Positions 25,851 to 34,876 of a stretch of 64,000 nt of DNA are shown here, in pieces. The position numbers and the translations under genes were made by a program. The stretch spans positions 49,075 through 113,074 of the forward strand of contig NZ_JOIZ01000029.1 in NCBI RefSeq assembly GCF_000721605.1. Direction: 5' to 3'. Source of the DNA: Streptomyces sp. NRRL S-37. GTDB taxonomy: Bacteria > Actinomycetota > Actinomycetes > Streptomycetales > Streptomycetaceae. The first letter of the stretch is position 1; the number at the start of each line of letters is the position of its first letter. A model generated the notes under the pieces. The model was not told where the DNA came from. It saw only the letters and a program-made list of their open reading frames with translations, and made no database searches.

Positions 25851-26051
25851 CAGGGCCCCCTTCGGTTCATCGGCCGTACGCTCTTCATGTGTACGAAAAC
25901 GCGCACGCGGGCGCGTGCACCTTGCAGTGACGCCGATGAACGAGGACGGCGTCAAGAGGGTTCCGGTTGCTCTTCCGTACCGTTACCCGGACGAAATCAC
26001 CCCTGCTCACAAGTGCTACGACAGGTGTCCGATTGCTATCGGATCGTGATG

Positions 26052-26070
26052 CTCAGATTCCCCTCAGATG
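26052..26070. promoter_or_regulatory. direct repeats CTCAGAT-N4-CTCAGAT, candidate response-regulator site
   Basis: CTCAGATT at 26052 and CTCAGATG at 26063 are spaced by 11 bp, one DNA turn, as expected for tandem binding of an OmpR-family dimer. They lie between the response-regulator gene and gluA, about 65 bp before the gluA start. Confidence 0.5.
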
Positions 26071-26099
26071 TGATGACGCAGGTCTGACGGGTTACTACT

Positions 26100-26121
26100 G
26101 TCCTCCGAAACCGAGGAGGAC
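26100..26121 (+). promoter_or_regulatory. small hairpin just upstream of the gluA start
   Basis: GTCCTCC (26100-26106) is complementary to GGAGGAC (26115-26121), 14 bases before the ATG. The GGAGGAC arm is a Shine-Dalgarno-like sequence, so the stem could limit translation; the more proximal CGGAGCC would stay free. Confidence 0.3.
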
Positions 26122-26135
26122 GGAGCCTGAGAGCG

Positions 26136-26912
26136 ATGACCGAAGTATCGGTGGCCAAGGAAGATGTGGCCGCGACCGGCGATCTGGTCGTCCTGAAGAG
26201 CGTCAACAAGCACTTCGGCGCGTTGCACGTACTCCAGGACATCGACCTGACGATCGCCCGTGGCGAAGTCGTCGTGGTCATCGGACCCTCCGGGTCCGGG
26301 AAGTCCACCCTGTGCCGCACCATCAACCGTCTGGAGACGATCGACTCCGGGTCGATCTCGATCGACGGCAAGCCCCTGCCCCACGAGGGCAAGGAGCTCG
26401 CCCGGCTGCGGGCCGACGTGGGCATGGTCTTCCAGTCCTTCAACCTCTTCGCGCACAAGACCGTGCTCGAGAACGTGATGCTGGGCCAGATCAAAGTCCG
26501 CAAGAAGGACAAGAAGGCGGCCGAGGAGCGGGCCCGTGCCCTGCTCGACCGGGTCGGCGTGGGCGCGCAGGCCGAGAAGTACCCCGCGCAGCTCTCCGGC
26601 GGTCAGCAGCAGCGTGTCGCCATCGCGCGGGCCCTGGCGATGGAGCCCAAGGTCATGCTCTTCGACGAGCCGACGTCGGCGCTCGACCCGGAGATGATCA
26701 ACGAGGTGCTGGAGGTCATGCAGCAGCTCGCCCGCGAGGGCATGACCATGATCGTCGTCACGCACGAGATGGGATTCGCCCGTTCGGCGGCCAATCGCGT
26801 GGTGTTCATGGCGGACGGTCGCATCGTCGAGCAGGCCTCGCCGGACCAGTTCTTCAGCAATCCGCGCAGTGACCGCGCCAAGGACTTCCTGTCGAAGATC
26901 CTTCACCACTGA
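26136..26912 (+). CDS. gluA: glutamate ABC transporter ATP-binding protein
   Basis: This 258-residue amino-acid importer ATPase has Walker A GPSGSGKST, Q-loop MVFQSFNLFAHKT, signature LSGGQQQRVAIARALA, Walker B VMLFDEPTSALDP and switch VTHEMGFA. It is very close to actinobacterial GluA, which energises high-affinity glutamate uptake. It is the first gene of a four-gene operon gluABCD with the binding protein and two permeases. A two-component regulator gene is divergent to it. Confidence 0.95.
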   Translation: MTEVSVAKEDVAATGDLVVLKSVNKHFGALHVLQDIDLTIARGEVVVVIGPSGSGKSTLCRTINRLETIDSGSISIDGKPLPHEGKELARLRADVGMVFQSFNLFAHKTVLENVMLGQIKVRKKDKKAAEERARALLDRVGVGAQAEKYPAQLSGGQQQRVAIARALAMEPKVMLFDEPTSALDPEMINEVLEVMQQLAREGMTMIVVTHEMGFARSAANRVVFMADGRIVEQASPDQFFSNPRSDRAKDFLSKILHH

Positions 26913-26994
26913 GGCGCACCCCGCGCCCCGCCGACCCGCGTCACCGGACACCGCCCGGGCCGCATCACTTCATCAGAGTCAAAGGATGTGCACC

Positions 26995-27834
26995 ATGAAG
27001 CTCCGCAAGGTCACCGCCGCCTCGGCCGTCGTGTTCGCCCTCGCCCTGACCGCCACCGCCTGTGGTGGCGACGACAGCGGCGACAACGGTTCCTCCGGGG
27101 GCGGCGGCGACAAGATCAAGATCGGTATCAAGTACGACCAGCCGGGTCTCGGTCTGAAGACGCCGCAGGGCTACGAGGGCTTCGACGTGGACGTGGCGAC
27201 CTACGTCGCCAAGGAGCTCGGCTACGAGCCCGACCAGATCGAGTGGGTCGAGACCAAGAGCGCCGACCGCGAGAACGCGCTCTCGCGCGGGGACGTGAAG
27301 CTCATCGCGGCGACGTACTCGATCACCGACGAGCGCAAGGAGAAGGTCGACTTCGCCGGCCCGTACCTGCTGGCCCACCAGGACCTGCTGGTCAAGTCCG
27401 ACTCGGACATCAGCGAGGCCACGGACCTGAACGACAAGAAGCTCTGCTCGGTGACCGGCTCCACCTCCGCGCAGAACGTCAAGAACGACTTCGCACCGAA
27501 GGCCCAGCTGAGCTCGCGCGGTGGCTACTCGGAGTGCCTGTCCGCTCTGCAGAACGGCCAGGTGGACGCGCTGACCACCGACGACTCGATCCTCGCCGGC
27601 TACGCCGCGCAGGACCAGTACAAGGGCAAGTTCAAGCTCGCCGGCCTGAAGCTGAGCAACGAGAACTACGGCATCGGTGTCAAGAAGGGCGACACCGAGA
27701 CCGTGAACAAGGTCAACGACGCGCTGGAGAAGATGGTCAGCGACGGTTCGTGGGAGAAGGCCGTCAAGGAGAACTTCGGCCCGGCGAACTACAAGAACGA
27801 GCCCGCCCCGAAGATCGGCCAGATCGTCCAGTAA
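26995..27834 (+). CDS. gluB: glutamate-binding lipoprotein of the ABC transporter
   Basis: The 279-residue product has a lipoprotein signal peptide with lipobox LTATAC (Cys at residue 23), then an acidic and Gly/Ser linker. The mature part is a type 2 periplasmic-binding fold: GYEGFDVDVATYVAKELGY, IAATYSITDERKEKVDFAGP, VTGSTSAQNVK and ALTTDDSILAGYA. It would capture glutamate outside the membrane and deliver it to GluCD. The ATG follows AAAGGA; an ATG three codons earlier is possible. A hairpin after the gene probably gives it a higher mRNA level than the permeases. Confidence 0.96.
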   Translation: MKLRKVTAASAVVFALALTATACGGDDSGDNGSSGGGGDKIKIGIKYDQPGLGLKTPQGYEGFDVDVATYVAKELGYEPDQIEWVETKSADRENALSRGDVKLIAATYSITDERKEKVDFAGPYLLAHQDLLVKSDSDISEATDLNDKKLCSVTGSTSAQNVKNDFAPKAQLSSRGGYSECLSALQNGQVDALTTDDSILAGYAAQDQYKGKFKLAGLKLSNENYGIGVKKGDTETVNKVNDALEKMVSDGSWEKAVKENFGPANYKNEPAPKIGQIVQ

Positions 27835-27854
27835 CGCGGGACTCCGCCGACGCA

Positions 27855-27881
27855 GGATCCCCGCGGCCGACGCGGGGATCC
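27855..27881 (+). terminator. intercistronic 11-bp hairpin between gluB and gluC
   Basis: GGATCCCCGCG pairs perfectly with CGCGGGGATCC around five bases. In binding-protein operons such stems protect or partially terminate the message after the binding-protein gene. Confidence 0.75.
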
Positions 27882-27966
27882 GCAGACGTGCCGCCGCCCA
27901 CCACTTCTCCGGCGGCGGCACGCCACGTCCGCCACGTACGTCACACACCCGGAAGCGCGGGAGATC

Positions 27967-28644
27967 GTGTTCGACTTTCTTTCAGATTATGACGACCCGT
28001 CCCTGCTGGGCGCTTTCTGGGTCACGGTGCAGCTCACCGTCTTCTCGGCCATCGGCTCCCTGATCTGGGGCACCCTGCTGGCGGCCATGCGGGTCAGCCC
28101 GGTACCGCTGATGCGGGGCTTCGGCACCGCCTACGTGAACATCGTCCGGAACATTCCCCTGACCGTCATCATCGTCTTCACGTCACTCGGCCTCGCCGAC
28201 ATCTTCGGCCTGGCGATGGGCGCGCCGGACGACTTCGAGCTCAAGTACTTCCGGCTGGCCGTGCTCGGCCTCGTCGCCTACACCGCGGCCTTCGTGTGCG
28301 AGGCGATCCGCTCCGGCATCAACACGGTGCCCGTCGGGCAGGCCGAGGCGGCACGGGCCCTCGGACTGAGCTTCAGCCAGGTGTTGTCGCTCGTCGTGCT
28401 GCCGCAGGCGTTCCGCTCGGTCATCGGCCCTCTGGCCAACGTGCTGATCGCGCTGACCAAGAACACCACCGTGGCGGCCACCATCGGTGTGGCGGAGGCC
28501 GCGCTCCTGATGAAGGAAATGATCGAGAACGAGGCACAGACGCTGCTCATCGGCGCGGTCTTCGCCTTCGGGTTCGTGGTACTGACCCTGCCCACCGGCC
28601 TGTTCCTCAACTGGCTGAGCAAGCGCCTGGCGGTGAAGCGATGA
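27967..28644 (+). CDS. gluC: glutamate ABC transporter permease
   Basis: This 225-residue polar amino-acid permease starts at a GTG. It has a TVQLTVFSAIGSLIWGTLLA first segment, the YVNIVRNIPLTVIIVF region and the EAARALGLSFSQVLSLVVLP coupling (EAA) loop that contacts the ATPase. It overlaps gluD by ATGA, so the two permeases are made in equal amounts. Confidence 0.94.
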   Translation: MFDFLSDYDDPSLLGAFWVTVQLTVFSAIGSLIWGTLLAAMRVSPVPLMRGFGTAYVNIVRNIPLTVIIVFTSLGLADIFGLAMGAPDDFELKYFRLAVLGLVAYTAAFVCEAIRSGINTVPVGQAEAARALGLSFSQVLSLVVLPQAFRSVIGPLANVLIALTKNTTVAATIGVAEAALLMKEMIENEAQTLLIGAVFAFGFVVLTLPTGLFLNWLSKRLAVKR

Positions 28645-29543
28645 CTTCTGTTCTCTACGACGCCCCCGGCCCGAAGGCCAAGCGGCGCAACCTGATCTTC
28701 TCGGTCGTCTTCTTCGTCCTGCTCGCCCTGCTGCTGTGGTGGGTCTGGCAGGTGCTGGACGACAAGGGCCAGCTGGAGTGGTCCCTGTGGAAGCCCTTCA
28801 CCACGTCCGAGGCGTGGACGACCTATCTGCTGCCCGGCCTCGCGGACACGCTGAAGGCCGCGGCGCTGGCCATGGTCATCGCGCTTCCGCTGGGCGCGGT
28901 GCTCGGCATCGCCCGGATGTCCGACCACCGATGGGTCCGCGTCCCTGCCGCCGTGGTGGTGGAGTTCTTCCGTGCCATCCCGGTGCTGCTGCTGATGCTG
29001 TTCGCCAACGAGTTCTTCGCCCGCTCCACGGACGTCACCAGTGAGGACCGGCCCCTCTACGCGGTCGTCACCGGTCTGGTGCTCTACAACGCCTCGGTCC
29101 TCGCCGAGGTGGTCCGGGCCGGCATCCTCGCCCTGCCCAAGGGGCAGACGGAAGCCGCCCAGGCGATCGGTCTGCGCAAGAGCCAGACGATGAGCAGCAT
29201 CCTGCTGCCGCAGGCGGTCACGGTGATGCTCCCTGCGATCGTCAGCCAGCTGGTCGTCATCGTGAAGGACACCGCGCTGGGCGGCGTGATGCTCGGCTTC
29301 ACCGAGCTGCTGAACTCGCGCGCCACACTGGCGGCCAACTACGCCAACGTCATCCCCAGCTTCATCGTGGTGGCGGTCGTCTTCATCGTCCTCAACTTCC
29401 TCCTCACCTCGTTCGCCTCCTGGCTCGAGAAGCGCCTGCGCCGCAGCAAGCGCAGCACGGGTGCGGTGCTCGGCCCGGAGGACGTCGACGACCTCAACGC
29501 GGCCGAGGTCGGAGGCACGCACGGGGCCGGTGCGGAGAAGTGA
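28641..29543 (+). CDS. gluD: glutamate ABC transporter permease
   Basis: The 300-residue partner permease has a basic N-terminus, a first membrane segment (LIFSVVFFVLLALLLWW), a longer N-terminal region than GluC, and the EAAQAIGLRKSQTMSSILLP EAA loop. Its C-terminal tail after the last membrane segment is basic, then acidic. A perfect 20-bp terminator stem follows 16 bp after the stop, so it ends the operon. Confidence 0.94.
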   Translation: MTSVLYDAPGPKAKRRNLIFSVVFFVLLALLLWWVWQVLDDKGQLEWSLWKPFTTSEAWTTYLLPGLADTLKAAALAMVIALPLGAVLGIARMSDHRWVRVPAAVVVEFFRAIPVLLLMLFANEFFARSTDVTSEDRPLYAVVTGLVLYNASVLAEVVRAGILALPKGQTEAAQAIGLRKSQTMSSILLPQAVTVMLPAIVSQLVVIVKDTALGGVMLGFTELLNSRATLAANYANVIPSFIVVAVVFIVLNFLLTSFASWLEKRLRRSKRSTGAVLGPEDVDDLNAAEVGGTHGAGAEK

Positions 29544-29559
29544 CGCACGCCTGACGTAC

Positions 29560-29604
29560 GACATGACTGTGGCCCGCCGCATCCCGGCGGGCCACAGTCA
29601 TGTC
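29560..29604. terminator. perfect 20-bp stem terminator of gluABCD
   Basis: Bases 29560-29579 and 29585-29604 are exact inverted repeats (core ACTGTGGCCCGCCG) around the loop CATCC. The rest of the 293-bp gap up to 29836 shows no other gene and should hold the promoter of the monooxygenase gene. Confidence 0.93.
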
Positions 29605-29836
29605 GAGTTGCCGGATGTCGTCGGCGGTGCGGAGGAGCCGTACATCCCGGACTCGTGTGATGAACAGTCAAGTGGTGTGACCGGCTCCTCCCCACTTCAT
29701 GATCGCCACTGCCCTTCGGTCACTTGACGCAAGCACCGGCAATAGGTTGCATACGTTCTGTGATCGTGCACCCTGCTCCATCTTCCTGTTCCTCCACGCC
29801 TCTTCAGGCGTCACTTCGAGCAGGGGGCGCCGCGCC

Positions 29837-31447
29837 GTGGACCCGGTGATCATCGTCGGAGCGGGGCCCGTCGGGCTCACGCTGGCGCTGGCGCTGGCAC
29901 GCCAGGACGTGCCGTGCGTGGTCCTCGACGAAGGACCGGGCAAGGACGAACCCCGCCCGGCGCGCACCGTCGTCCTGCACGAGGAGACCGCCGCGCTCAT
30001 GGAGCGGCTGACCGGCGTGCCGCTCGCGTACGCCGGTGTCCGTTGGGCCGGATGGCGGTCGATGCGGCGCAAGCAGGTGACGGCCGAGGTCGCCTTCGGC
30101 AACACCGAGCCCGCGCCCCTGCACATCGCCCAGCACGTCCTGACGGATGCGCTGCGCGCGGCCCTCGCCGGTGAACGGCTCGTCAGGATCGCCGTGAACA
30201 GCAGGCTGGACACCATAGAGCAGGAACCCTCGGGCGTCACCGCCCATACCCGCGGCGGCACCGGCACCTGGTGGCGCGGCAGTTATCTGGTCGGCTGCGA
30301 CGGTCCGCGCTCGACCGTGCGCAAGCTCCAGGACATCCGCTTCCCCGGCCGCACCGCGGTGGAACGTCACGCCGTGGCCGCCCTGCGCACCGAGCTTCCC
30401 TGGTACGACGAGGCGCTGCTGCACCGCACGCCGCCGTGGCGCGCGTCCGGCCCCTCGGCCGGGGAGATCACCGCGCGCCCGCTGCCGGACGGGGTGTGGC
30501 GCCTGGACTGGCTGCTGCCGCCGGGCAAGGACCTGGTCACGCCCGAGCTGCTGCTGGGCCGCATCCGGGAGACCCTGGCCGGCTGGGCGGGCGGCCAGAC
30601 CCCGCCGTACGAACTGCTGGACACCGGGGTGCACACCGTCCACCACCGGCTGGCCCGGCGCTGGCGAGCCGACCGGGTGTTCCTCGCCGGGGACGCGGCC
30701 CATCTGCTCGGCTCACTGGGCACGCACGGGCTGGAGGAGGGGCTCCGCGACGCCGACAACCTTGCCTGGAAGCTGGCGCTGGCCTGGCACCACGGCCCGC
30801 ACGAGGCTCTGCTCGACAGCTACCAGACCGAGCGCCGGGCGATCGTCGCCGCCCGGCTGCGCGCCGCCGACCAGGCGCTGCCGCTGGTGCGCGGCGGCGG
30901 ACTGCGCTCCTACGTTCCCGGGTCCGCGCGGGGACACGACACACTGCTGATGGACGGCCACCTGGGGCGGGGCCCGCTGGGCGCGCCGGGGACGTACGCC
31001 GGCTCCCCGCTCGCTCCCGGCCGCCTCGAAGGGGAGGTTCCCATCGGAACGGCTCCCGGTTCCGCGGTGACGGACGTACGGGTCACGGCGGAGGACGGCA
31101 CCTTCGTCCGGCTGCGGGACCGGTTCGGCCGGGGTGCGCTGCTGGTGGTGCTGATCGCGCCCGGTACCGGCGTGTGGGAGCGGCGGCACTGGGTGTCCGC
31201 CGGGATCATGCCCCGGCTGGCGGCGGCCGTCTCGACGCTGCCGCACCGGGCCGAACTGCTGGTCGCCGAGAGCTATCCGGGGGCGGCGGCACACACCGTG
31301 CTGCTGGTACGCCCCGACGGTCACCTGGTGACGGCGCTGAGCGGGGTCCGCCCGGCGGATCTGTACGCGGCGGCGGAAGCGGCGGTCGGCGGGCCCGCCA
31401 CCACGGAGGCGGAGGCCAAGGCCGACGCGGGGGCCGGGTCGCGCTGA
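29837..31447 (+). CDS. FAD-dependent aromatic monooxygenase (MhpA/PgaE-like)
   Basis: From the GTG at MDPVIIVGAGPVGLTLALA the product is 536 residues; an upstream ATG (29699) would add 46 residues of poor coding quality. The FAD GXGXXG is at the N-terminus, the DG motif is LVGCDGPRSTVRK and the GD motif is VFLAGDAAHLLGSLGTHGLE. The C-terminal 130 residues have the thioredoxin-like extension found in phenol hydroxylase-type enzymes. The substrate is unknown. It is transcribed alone between two terminators. Confidence 0.88.
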   Translation: MDPVIIVGAGPVGLTLALALARQDVPCVVLDEGPGKDEPRPARTVVLHEETAALMERLTGVPLAYAGVRWAGWRSMRRKQVTAEVAFGNTEPAPLHIAQHVLTDALRAALAGERLVRIAVNSRLDTIEQEPSGVTAHTRGGTGTWWRGSYLVGCDGPRSTVRKLQDIRFPGRTAVERHAVAALRTELPWYDEALLHRTPPWRASGPSAGEITARPLPDGVWRLDWLLPPGKDLVTPELLLGRIRETLAGWAGGQTPPYELLDTGVHTVHHRLARRWRADRVFLAGDAAHLLGSLGTHGLEEGLRDADNLAWKLALAWHHGPHEALLDSYQTERRAIVAARLRAADQALPLVRGGGLRSYVPGSARGHDTLLMDGHLGRGPLGAPGTYAGSPLAPGRLEGEVPIGTAPGSAVTDVRVTAEDGTFVRLRDRFGRGALLVVLIAPGTGVWERRHWVSAGIMPRLAAAVSTLPHRAELLVAESYPGAAAHTVLLVRPDGHLVTALSGVRPADLYAAAEAAVGGPATTEAEAKADAGAGSR

Positions 31448-31464
31448 GCGGCCGTCCGGTCGAA

Positions 31465-31499
31465 TCGTCGTCACCCCGCGGTCCACAGGGTGACGACGA
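31465..31499. terminator. 12-bp stem terminator after the monooxygenase gene
   Basis: TCGTCGTCACCC (31465-31476) and GGGTGACGACGA (31488-31499) are exact inverted repeats around an 11-base loop, 17 bp downstream of the stop. Confidence 0.85.
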
Positions 31500-31575
31500 G
31501 TTGAACCGGCGCGCGGCCCCGTGGTGTACTCCGCTCGTGACCGACACCTGCGTGCACCTGTGGCGGAGGGTCCAT

Positions 31576-31623
31576 ATGGACCTCGTCCGCTATGCGGGCT
31601 GCGTGTGTCGCCCGTCCTGCTGA
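31576..31623 (+). CDS. 15-residue Cys-containing leader peptide, candidate cysteine-responsive attenuator
   Basis: GGAGGG followed five bases later by ATG begins a complete tiny reading frame, MDLVRYAGCVCRPSC, stopping 88 bp before the cysteine dioxygenase start. Three of its last seven codons are Cys, including the last. Leader peptides with clustered Cys codons upstream of sulfur genes act in actinobacteria as cysteine-sensing attenuators, in which ribosome speed at Cys codons controls the downstream gene. That role is inferred here from position and composition; no expression evidence exists in the sequence. Confidence 0.7.
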   Translation: MDLVRYAGCVCRPSC

Positions 31624-31711
31624 TTCGCGTCTCCCGTTCCTCTCCGCGCGCCGCCCGCCGTCTCGTACGGGTGATCGCGCGCCTCCGCGAACCTTCTCCA
31701 GGACGGTGCAC

Positions 31712-32239
31712 ATGTCTGTCTCCTCCCCTGTTCCGGCTCCCGTCTCCGCGCCCACGCAGGCGGACCTCCTCGACTTCGTACGGCGTACCGTCGCCGACGC
31801 CGAACTGATCGCCGCCCTTCCGCTCGACCCCGAAGGGCGCACCTGGGTGCGGCTCGACGGGCCCGGTGGCAGCGAGGCCTGGCTGATCGGCTGGCCGCCC
31901 GGCACCGGTACCGGCTGGCACGACCACGCCGACTCCGTCGGTGCCTTCATGACCGCGTCGGGCGAGCTGAAGGAGAACTCGCTCGCCGCGCGGCTGCCCA
32001 CCGACGGCTGGAAGACCCTGGAACTCACGGACGGCGTGGACCGGGAACGACGGCTGGGGACCGGGCAGGGGCGCGCCTTCGGCCGGCATCACGTCCACGA
32101 GGTCCTCAACGAGTCCCCGGACCGGCACGCGATCTCCGTGCACGCCTACTACCCGCCGCTGCCGCGGATCCGCCGCTACAGCCGCAGCGGCCACATTCTC
32201 CGCCTGGAGCAGGTCGAGCGCCCGGAGGACTGGCAGTGA
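31712..32239 (+). CDS. cysteine dioxygenase family protein
   Basis: A 175-residue cupin starts at ATG after CCAGGACGG. Iron-binding His residues are in GWHDHADSVGAFM (about 70-82) and FGRHHVHEVLN (about 125-135), with EAWLIGWPPGTGTG before the first. The AISVHAYYPPL strand is typical of actinobacterial type I cysteine dioxygenases. The enzyme oxidises cysteine to cysteine sulfinate in the cytoplasm. It overlaps the rhodanese gene by GTGA and is preceded by the Cys leader peptide, consistent with control by cysteine supply. Confidence 0.9.
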   Translation: MSVSSPVPAPVSAPTQADLLDFVRRTVADAELIAALPLDPEGRTWVRLDGPGGSEAWLIGWPPGTGTGWHDHADSVGAFMTASGELKENSLAARLPTDGWKTLELTDGVDRERRLGTGQGRAFGRHHVHEVLNESPDRHAISVHAYYPPLPRIRRYSRSGHILRLEQVERPEDWQ

Positions 32240-32628
32240 GCGTTGGCATCGACGAGTTGCTGGAGCGGGTGCGTGCCGGGTACGAGCGCGTCGGACCCCG
32301 GGACGCGTACGAGGCCGCACGGGCCGGTGAGGCGCTGCTGGTGGACATCCGCTACGCCGCCCTGCGGGAACGGGACGGGCTCATTCCCGAAGCCCTCGTG
32401 GTCGAACGCAACGAACTGGAGTGGCGCCTGGACCCGCGGGGCAGCCACCGCCTCCCGGAGGCCACGAGCCACGACCTGCGGATCGTGGTGATCTGCAACG
32501 AGGGCTATGCCTCCAGCCTCGCGGCGGAGTCCCTCCACCGCCTGGGCCTGCACCGGGCCACGGATCTGGTGGGCGGTTTCCAGGCCTGGCGGGAGGCGGG
32601 ACTGCCGGTGGTGCCCGCACCCACGTAG
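32236..32628 (+). CDS. rhodanese-like sulfurtransferase
   Basis: This is a 130-residue single-domain rhodanese. LLVDIRYAALRERDGLIPEA is the substrate-side motif and VVICNEGYASSLAAESLHRL carries the active-site Cys in a CNEGYA loop. DLVGGFQAWREAGLPVV is the conserved end. It would handle sulfane sulfur arising from cysteine metabolism. Its translation is coupled to the dioxygenase gene. Confidence 0.92.
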   Translation: MSVGIDELLERVRAGYERVGPRDAYEAARAGEALLVDIRYAALRERDGLIPEALVVERNELEWRLDPRGSHRLPEATSHDLRIVVICNEGYASSLAAESLHRLGLHRATDLVGGFQAWREAGLPVVPAPT

Positions 32629-32776
32629 GCGTCGCGCGGGCAGCGGCCGGGTGCCGGACTCTCCGCCGGGCCACGGATCCAGGCCGGCGGAAGACCGGGG
32701 CCGCCGGTGGCATCGAGGCCCGCGTAGGGCGTGGCACCGGGAGCGGCCGGGGCGGGCCCCGTTCCCCCGCGCCGAC

Positions 32777-33562
32777 TCAGAACCCTTCGTCGCCAGGGAA
32801 CTCCATGTCCTCGCCCTCCTCCTCCAGCGCCTGCCGGACGACGCGCAGGGCGAGGCCCTCGGGGTAGCCCTTGCGGGCGAGCATGCCCGCGAGGCGGCGG
32901 AGCCGCTTGTCGCGGTCGAGTCCGCGGGTGGCGCGCAGCTTGCGGGAGACCAGCTCCCGGGCGGTCTCCTCCTCCTGCTCGGAGTCGAGCCGGGAGACGG
33001 CCGCGTCGATCAGCGTGGGATCGACCCCCTTGGTGCGCAGCTCCCGGGCGAGCGCGCGCCGGGCGAGTCCCCGGCCGTGGTGCCGGGACTCCACCCAGGC
33101 GTCCGCGAAGGCGCTGTCGTCGATCAGTCCGACCTCCTCGAACCGGGACAGCACCTCCTCGGCGGCCTCGTCCGGTATCTCCCGCTTGCGCAGGGCGTCG
33201 GCGAGCTGCTTCCGGGTGCGCGGGGTCCCGGTGAGCAGGCGCAGGCAGATCGCCCGCGCCCGCTCGACCGGGTCCGCCGGAGGCTCCTCCCGCTCGGCCC
33301 TCGACGAGGAGGAGGCGTCCCCGTCCTCCGCGACCGCCTCGCCGAAGGTCCGGCGTCTGCGCCCGCGTCCACCGCGCGGCCCGCCGTCACGCGGGCCGCC
33401 CGCCCGTGCGCCGCCACCGTCGCGGGGGCCGCCCCCGTCGGCGATGCCGTCGTGCACCGCGTCACCGTCCACGGCTGAGCCGTCGCCGCCTTCGGTGCCC
33501 CTCCCCCGCGGGGCGCCGGAGGCGGCGAACTCGTACTCGGCCCAGTCGGTTCGTCGCGTCAC
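32777..33562 (-). CDS. recX: RecX regulatory protein
   Basis: The 261-residue protein has a disordered, Gly/Arg/Asp-rich N-terminal extension of about 95 residues. The three-helix RecX repeats follow: ICLRLLTGTPRTRKQLADAL, VGLIDDSAFADAWVESR and RLRRLAGMLARKGYPEGLA. RecX binds RecA filaments and limits recombinase activity. It starts three bases after the recA stop, so the two are co-transcribed. The long N-terminal extension is common in Streptomyces RecX. Confidence 0.93.
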   Translation of the reverse strand: MTRRTDWAEYEFAASGAPRGRGTEGGDGSAVDGDAVHDGIADGGGPRDGGGARAGGPRDGGPRGGRGRRRRTFGEAVAEDGDASSSSRAEREEPPADPVERARAICLRLLTGTPRTRKQLADALRKREIPDEAAEEVLSRFEEVGLIDDSAFADAWVESRHHGRGLARRALARELRTKGVDPTLIDAAVSRLDSEQEEETARELVSRKLRATRGLDRDKRLRRLAGMLARKGYPEGLALRVVRQALEEEGEDMEFPGDEGF

Positions 33563-33565
33563 GGG

Positions 33566-34684
33566 TCAGCTCTTGGCCGCCGCGGCCTTGGACTTGGTGG
33601 CCTTGGCCGCCGGGGCCGGCACCACGGCCGGCTCGGCCGCGGCGGTGCTCGTGGCGTCCGCGCCCGGCTCGGCGGCGGACTCCTCGGGCCGTACGCCGAC
33701 GCCCAGCTTCGTCAGGATCTTCTTCTCGATCTCGTTGGCGAGGTCGGGGTTGTCCTTCAGGAAGTTGCGGGCGTTCTCCTTGCCCTGGCCGAGCTGGTCG
33801 CCCTCGTACGTGTACCAGGCGCCGGCCTTGCGGACGAAGCCGTGCTCCACGCCCATGTCGATCAGGCCGCCCTCGCGGCTGATGCCCTGGCCGTAGAGGA
33901 TGTCGAACTCGGCCTGCTTGAAGGGCGGCGCCACCTTGTTCTTGACGACCTTGCAGCGGGTGCGGTTGCCGACCGCCTCGGTGCCGTCCTTCAGGGTCTC
34001 GATACGACGGATGTCGATACGCACCGAGGCGTAGAACTTCAGCGCGCGGCCACCGGTCGTGGTCTCCGGGGAGCCGAACATCACGCCGATCTTCTCGCGG
34101 AGCTGGTTGATGAAGATCGCGGTGGTCTTGGACTGGTTGAGGGCGCTGGTGATCTTCCGCAGGGCCTGGCTCATCAGGCGGGCCTGCAGACCCACGTGGC
34201 TGTCACCCATCTCGCCCTCGATCTCCGCGCGCGGGACGAGCGCGGCGACGGAGTCGATGACGATGAGGTCGAGGGCGCCGGAGCGGACCAGCATGTCCAC
34301 GATCTCCAGGGCCTGCTCACCGTTGTCCGGCTGGGACAGGATCAGGTTGTCGATGTCGACGCCGAGCTTCTTCGCGTACTCGGGGTCGAGGGCGTGCTCC
34401 GCGTCCACGAAGGCGACCTGGCCGCCGGCCTTCTGCGCGTTCGCCACCGCGTGCAGGGTCAGGGTCGTCTTGCCGGAGGACTCCGGTCCGTAGATCTCCA
34501 CCACACGGCCGCGCGGCAGGCCGCCGACGCCGAGGGCCACGTCGAGCGCGGTCGATCCCGTCGGAATGACCTCGATGGGCTCGTTCGTCCGGTCGCCCAT
34601 GCGCATGACCGCGCCCTTGCCGAATTGCCGTTCAATCTGTGCGAGCGCGGCGTCGAGCGCCTTCTCGCGGTCGGTTCCTGCCAT
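33566..34684 (-). CDS. recA: RecA recombinase
   Basis: The 372-residue product is unmistakable: Walker [10 protein letters not shown] (about 67-75), [51 protein letters not shown] (loop 2 region) and [12 protein letters not shown]. The C-terminal tail after about residue 330 is Ala/Lys-rich, as in other Streptomyces. It carries out strand exchange and triggers LexA self-cleavage. A LexA-box-like sequence and a TTGACA promoter lie upstream at 34850-34875. Confidence 0.99.
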   Translation of the reverse strand: MAGTDREKALDAALAQIERQFGKGAVMRMGDRTNEPIEVIPTGSTALDVALGVGGLPRGRVVEIYGPESSGKTTLTLHAVANAQKAGGQVAFVDAEHALDPEYAKKLGVDIDNLILSQPDNGEQALEIVDMLVRSGALDLIVIDSVAALVPRAEIEGEMGDSHVGLQARLMSQALRKITSALNQSKTTAIFINQLREKIGVMFGSPETTTGGRALKFYASVRIDIRRIETLKDGTEAVGNRTRCKVVKNKVAPPFKQAEFDILYGQGISREGGLIDMGVEHGFVRKAGAWYTYEGDQLGQGKENARNFLKDNPDLANEIEKKILTKLGVGVRPEESAAEPGADATSTAAAEPAVVPAPAAKATKSKAAAAKS

Positions 34685-34849
34685 GGGTTCCACCCGATTT
34701 GCTTGATTCGATCGCTTCACGTCAAAGACGCTAACGCCTGCCACTGACAACGCGCCCCGACGCACCTCCGGCCTGTGGATAACGTGGGTACATTCCTATC
34801 CAAAATGGGACACAACACCTGTCGTTGAGCCTCATCGGCACTTCCATGA

Positions 34850-34875
34850 GAATGGATGTTCGATTTTCGTGTCAA
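34850..34875 (-). promoter_or_regulatory. recA promoter with overlapping SOS-box-like site
   Basis: Read on the minus strand, TTGACA (34870-34875) is a consensus -35, and CGAACATCCATTC begins eight bases later. GAAC-ATCC-ATTC (34850-34861) differs at one position from the actinobacterial LexA box GAAC-N4-GTTC and sits over the expected -10, so bound LexA would block RNA polymerase. Confidence 0.65.
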
Positions 34876-34876
34876 G

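Noticed and set aside
29699..29836. Upstream ATG start for the second flavin monooxygenase
   Set aside because: The 46 extra residues are unlike the family N-terminus and precede the FAD motif by too far; the GTG at 29837 puts the GXGXXG at the expected place.
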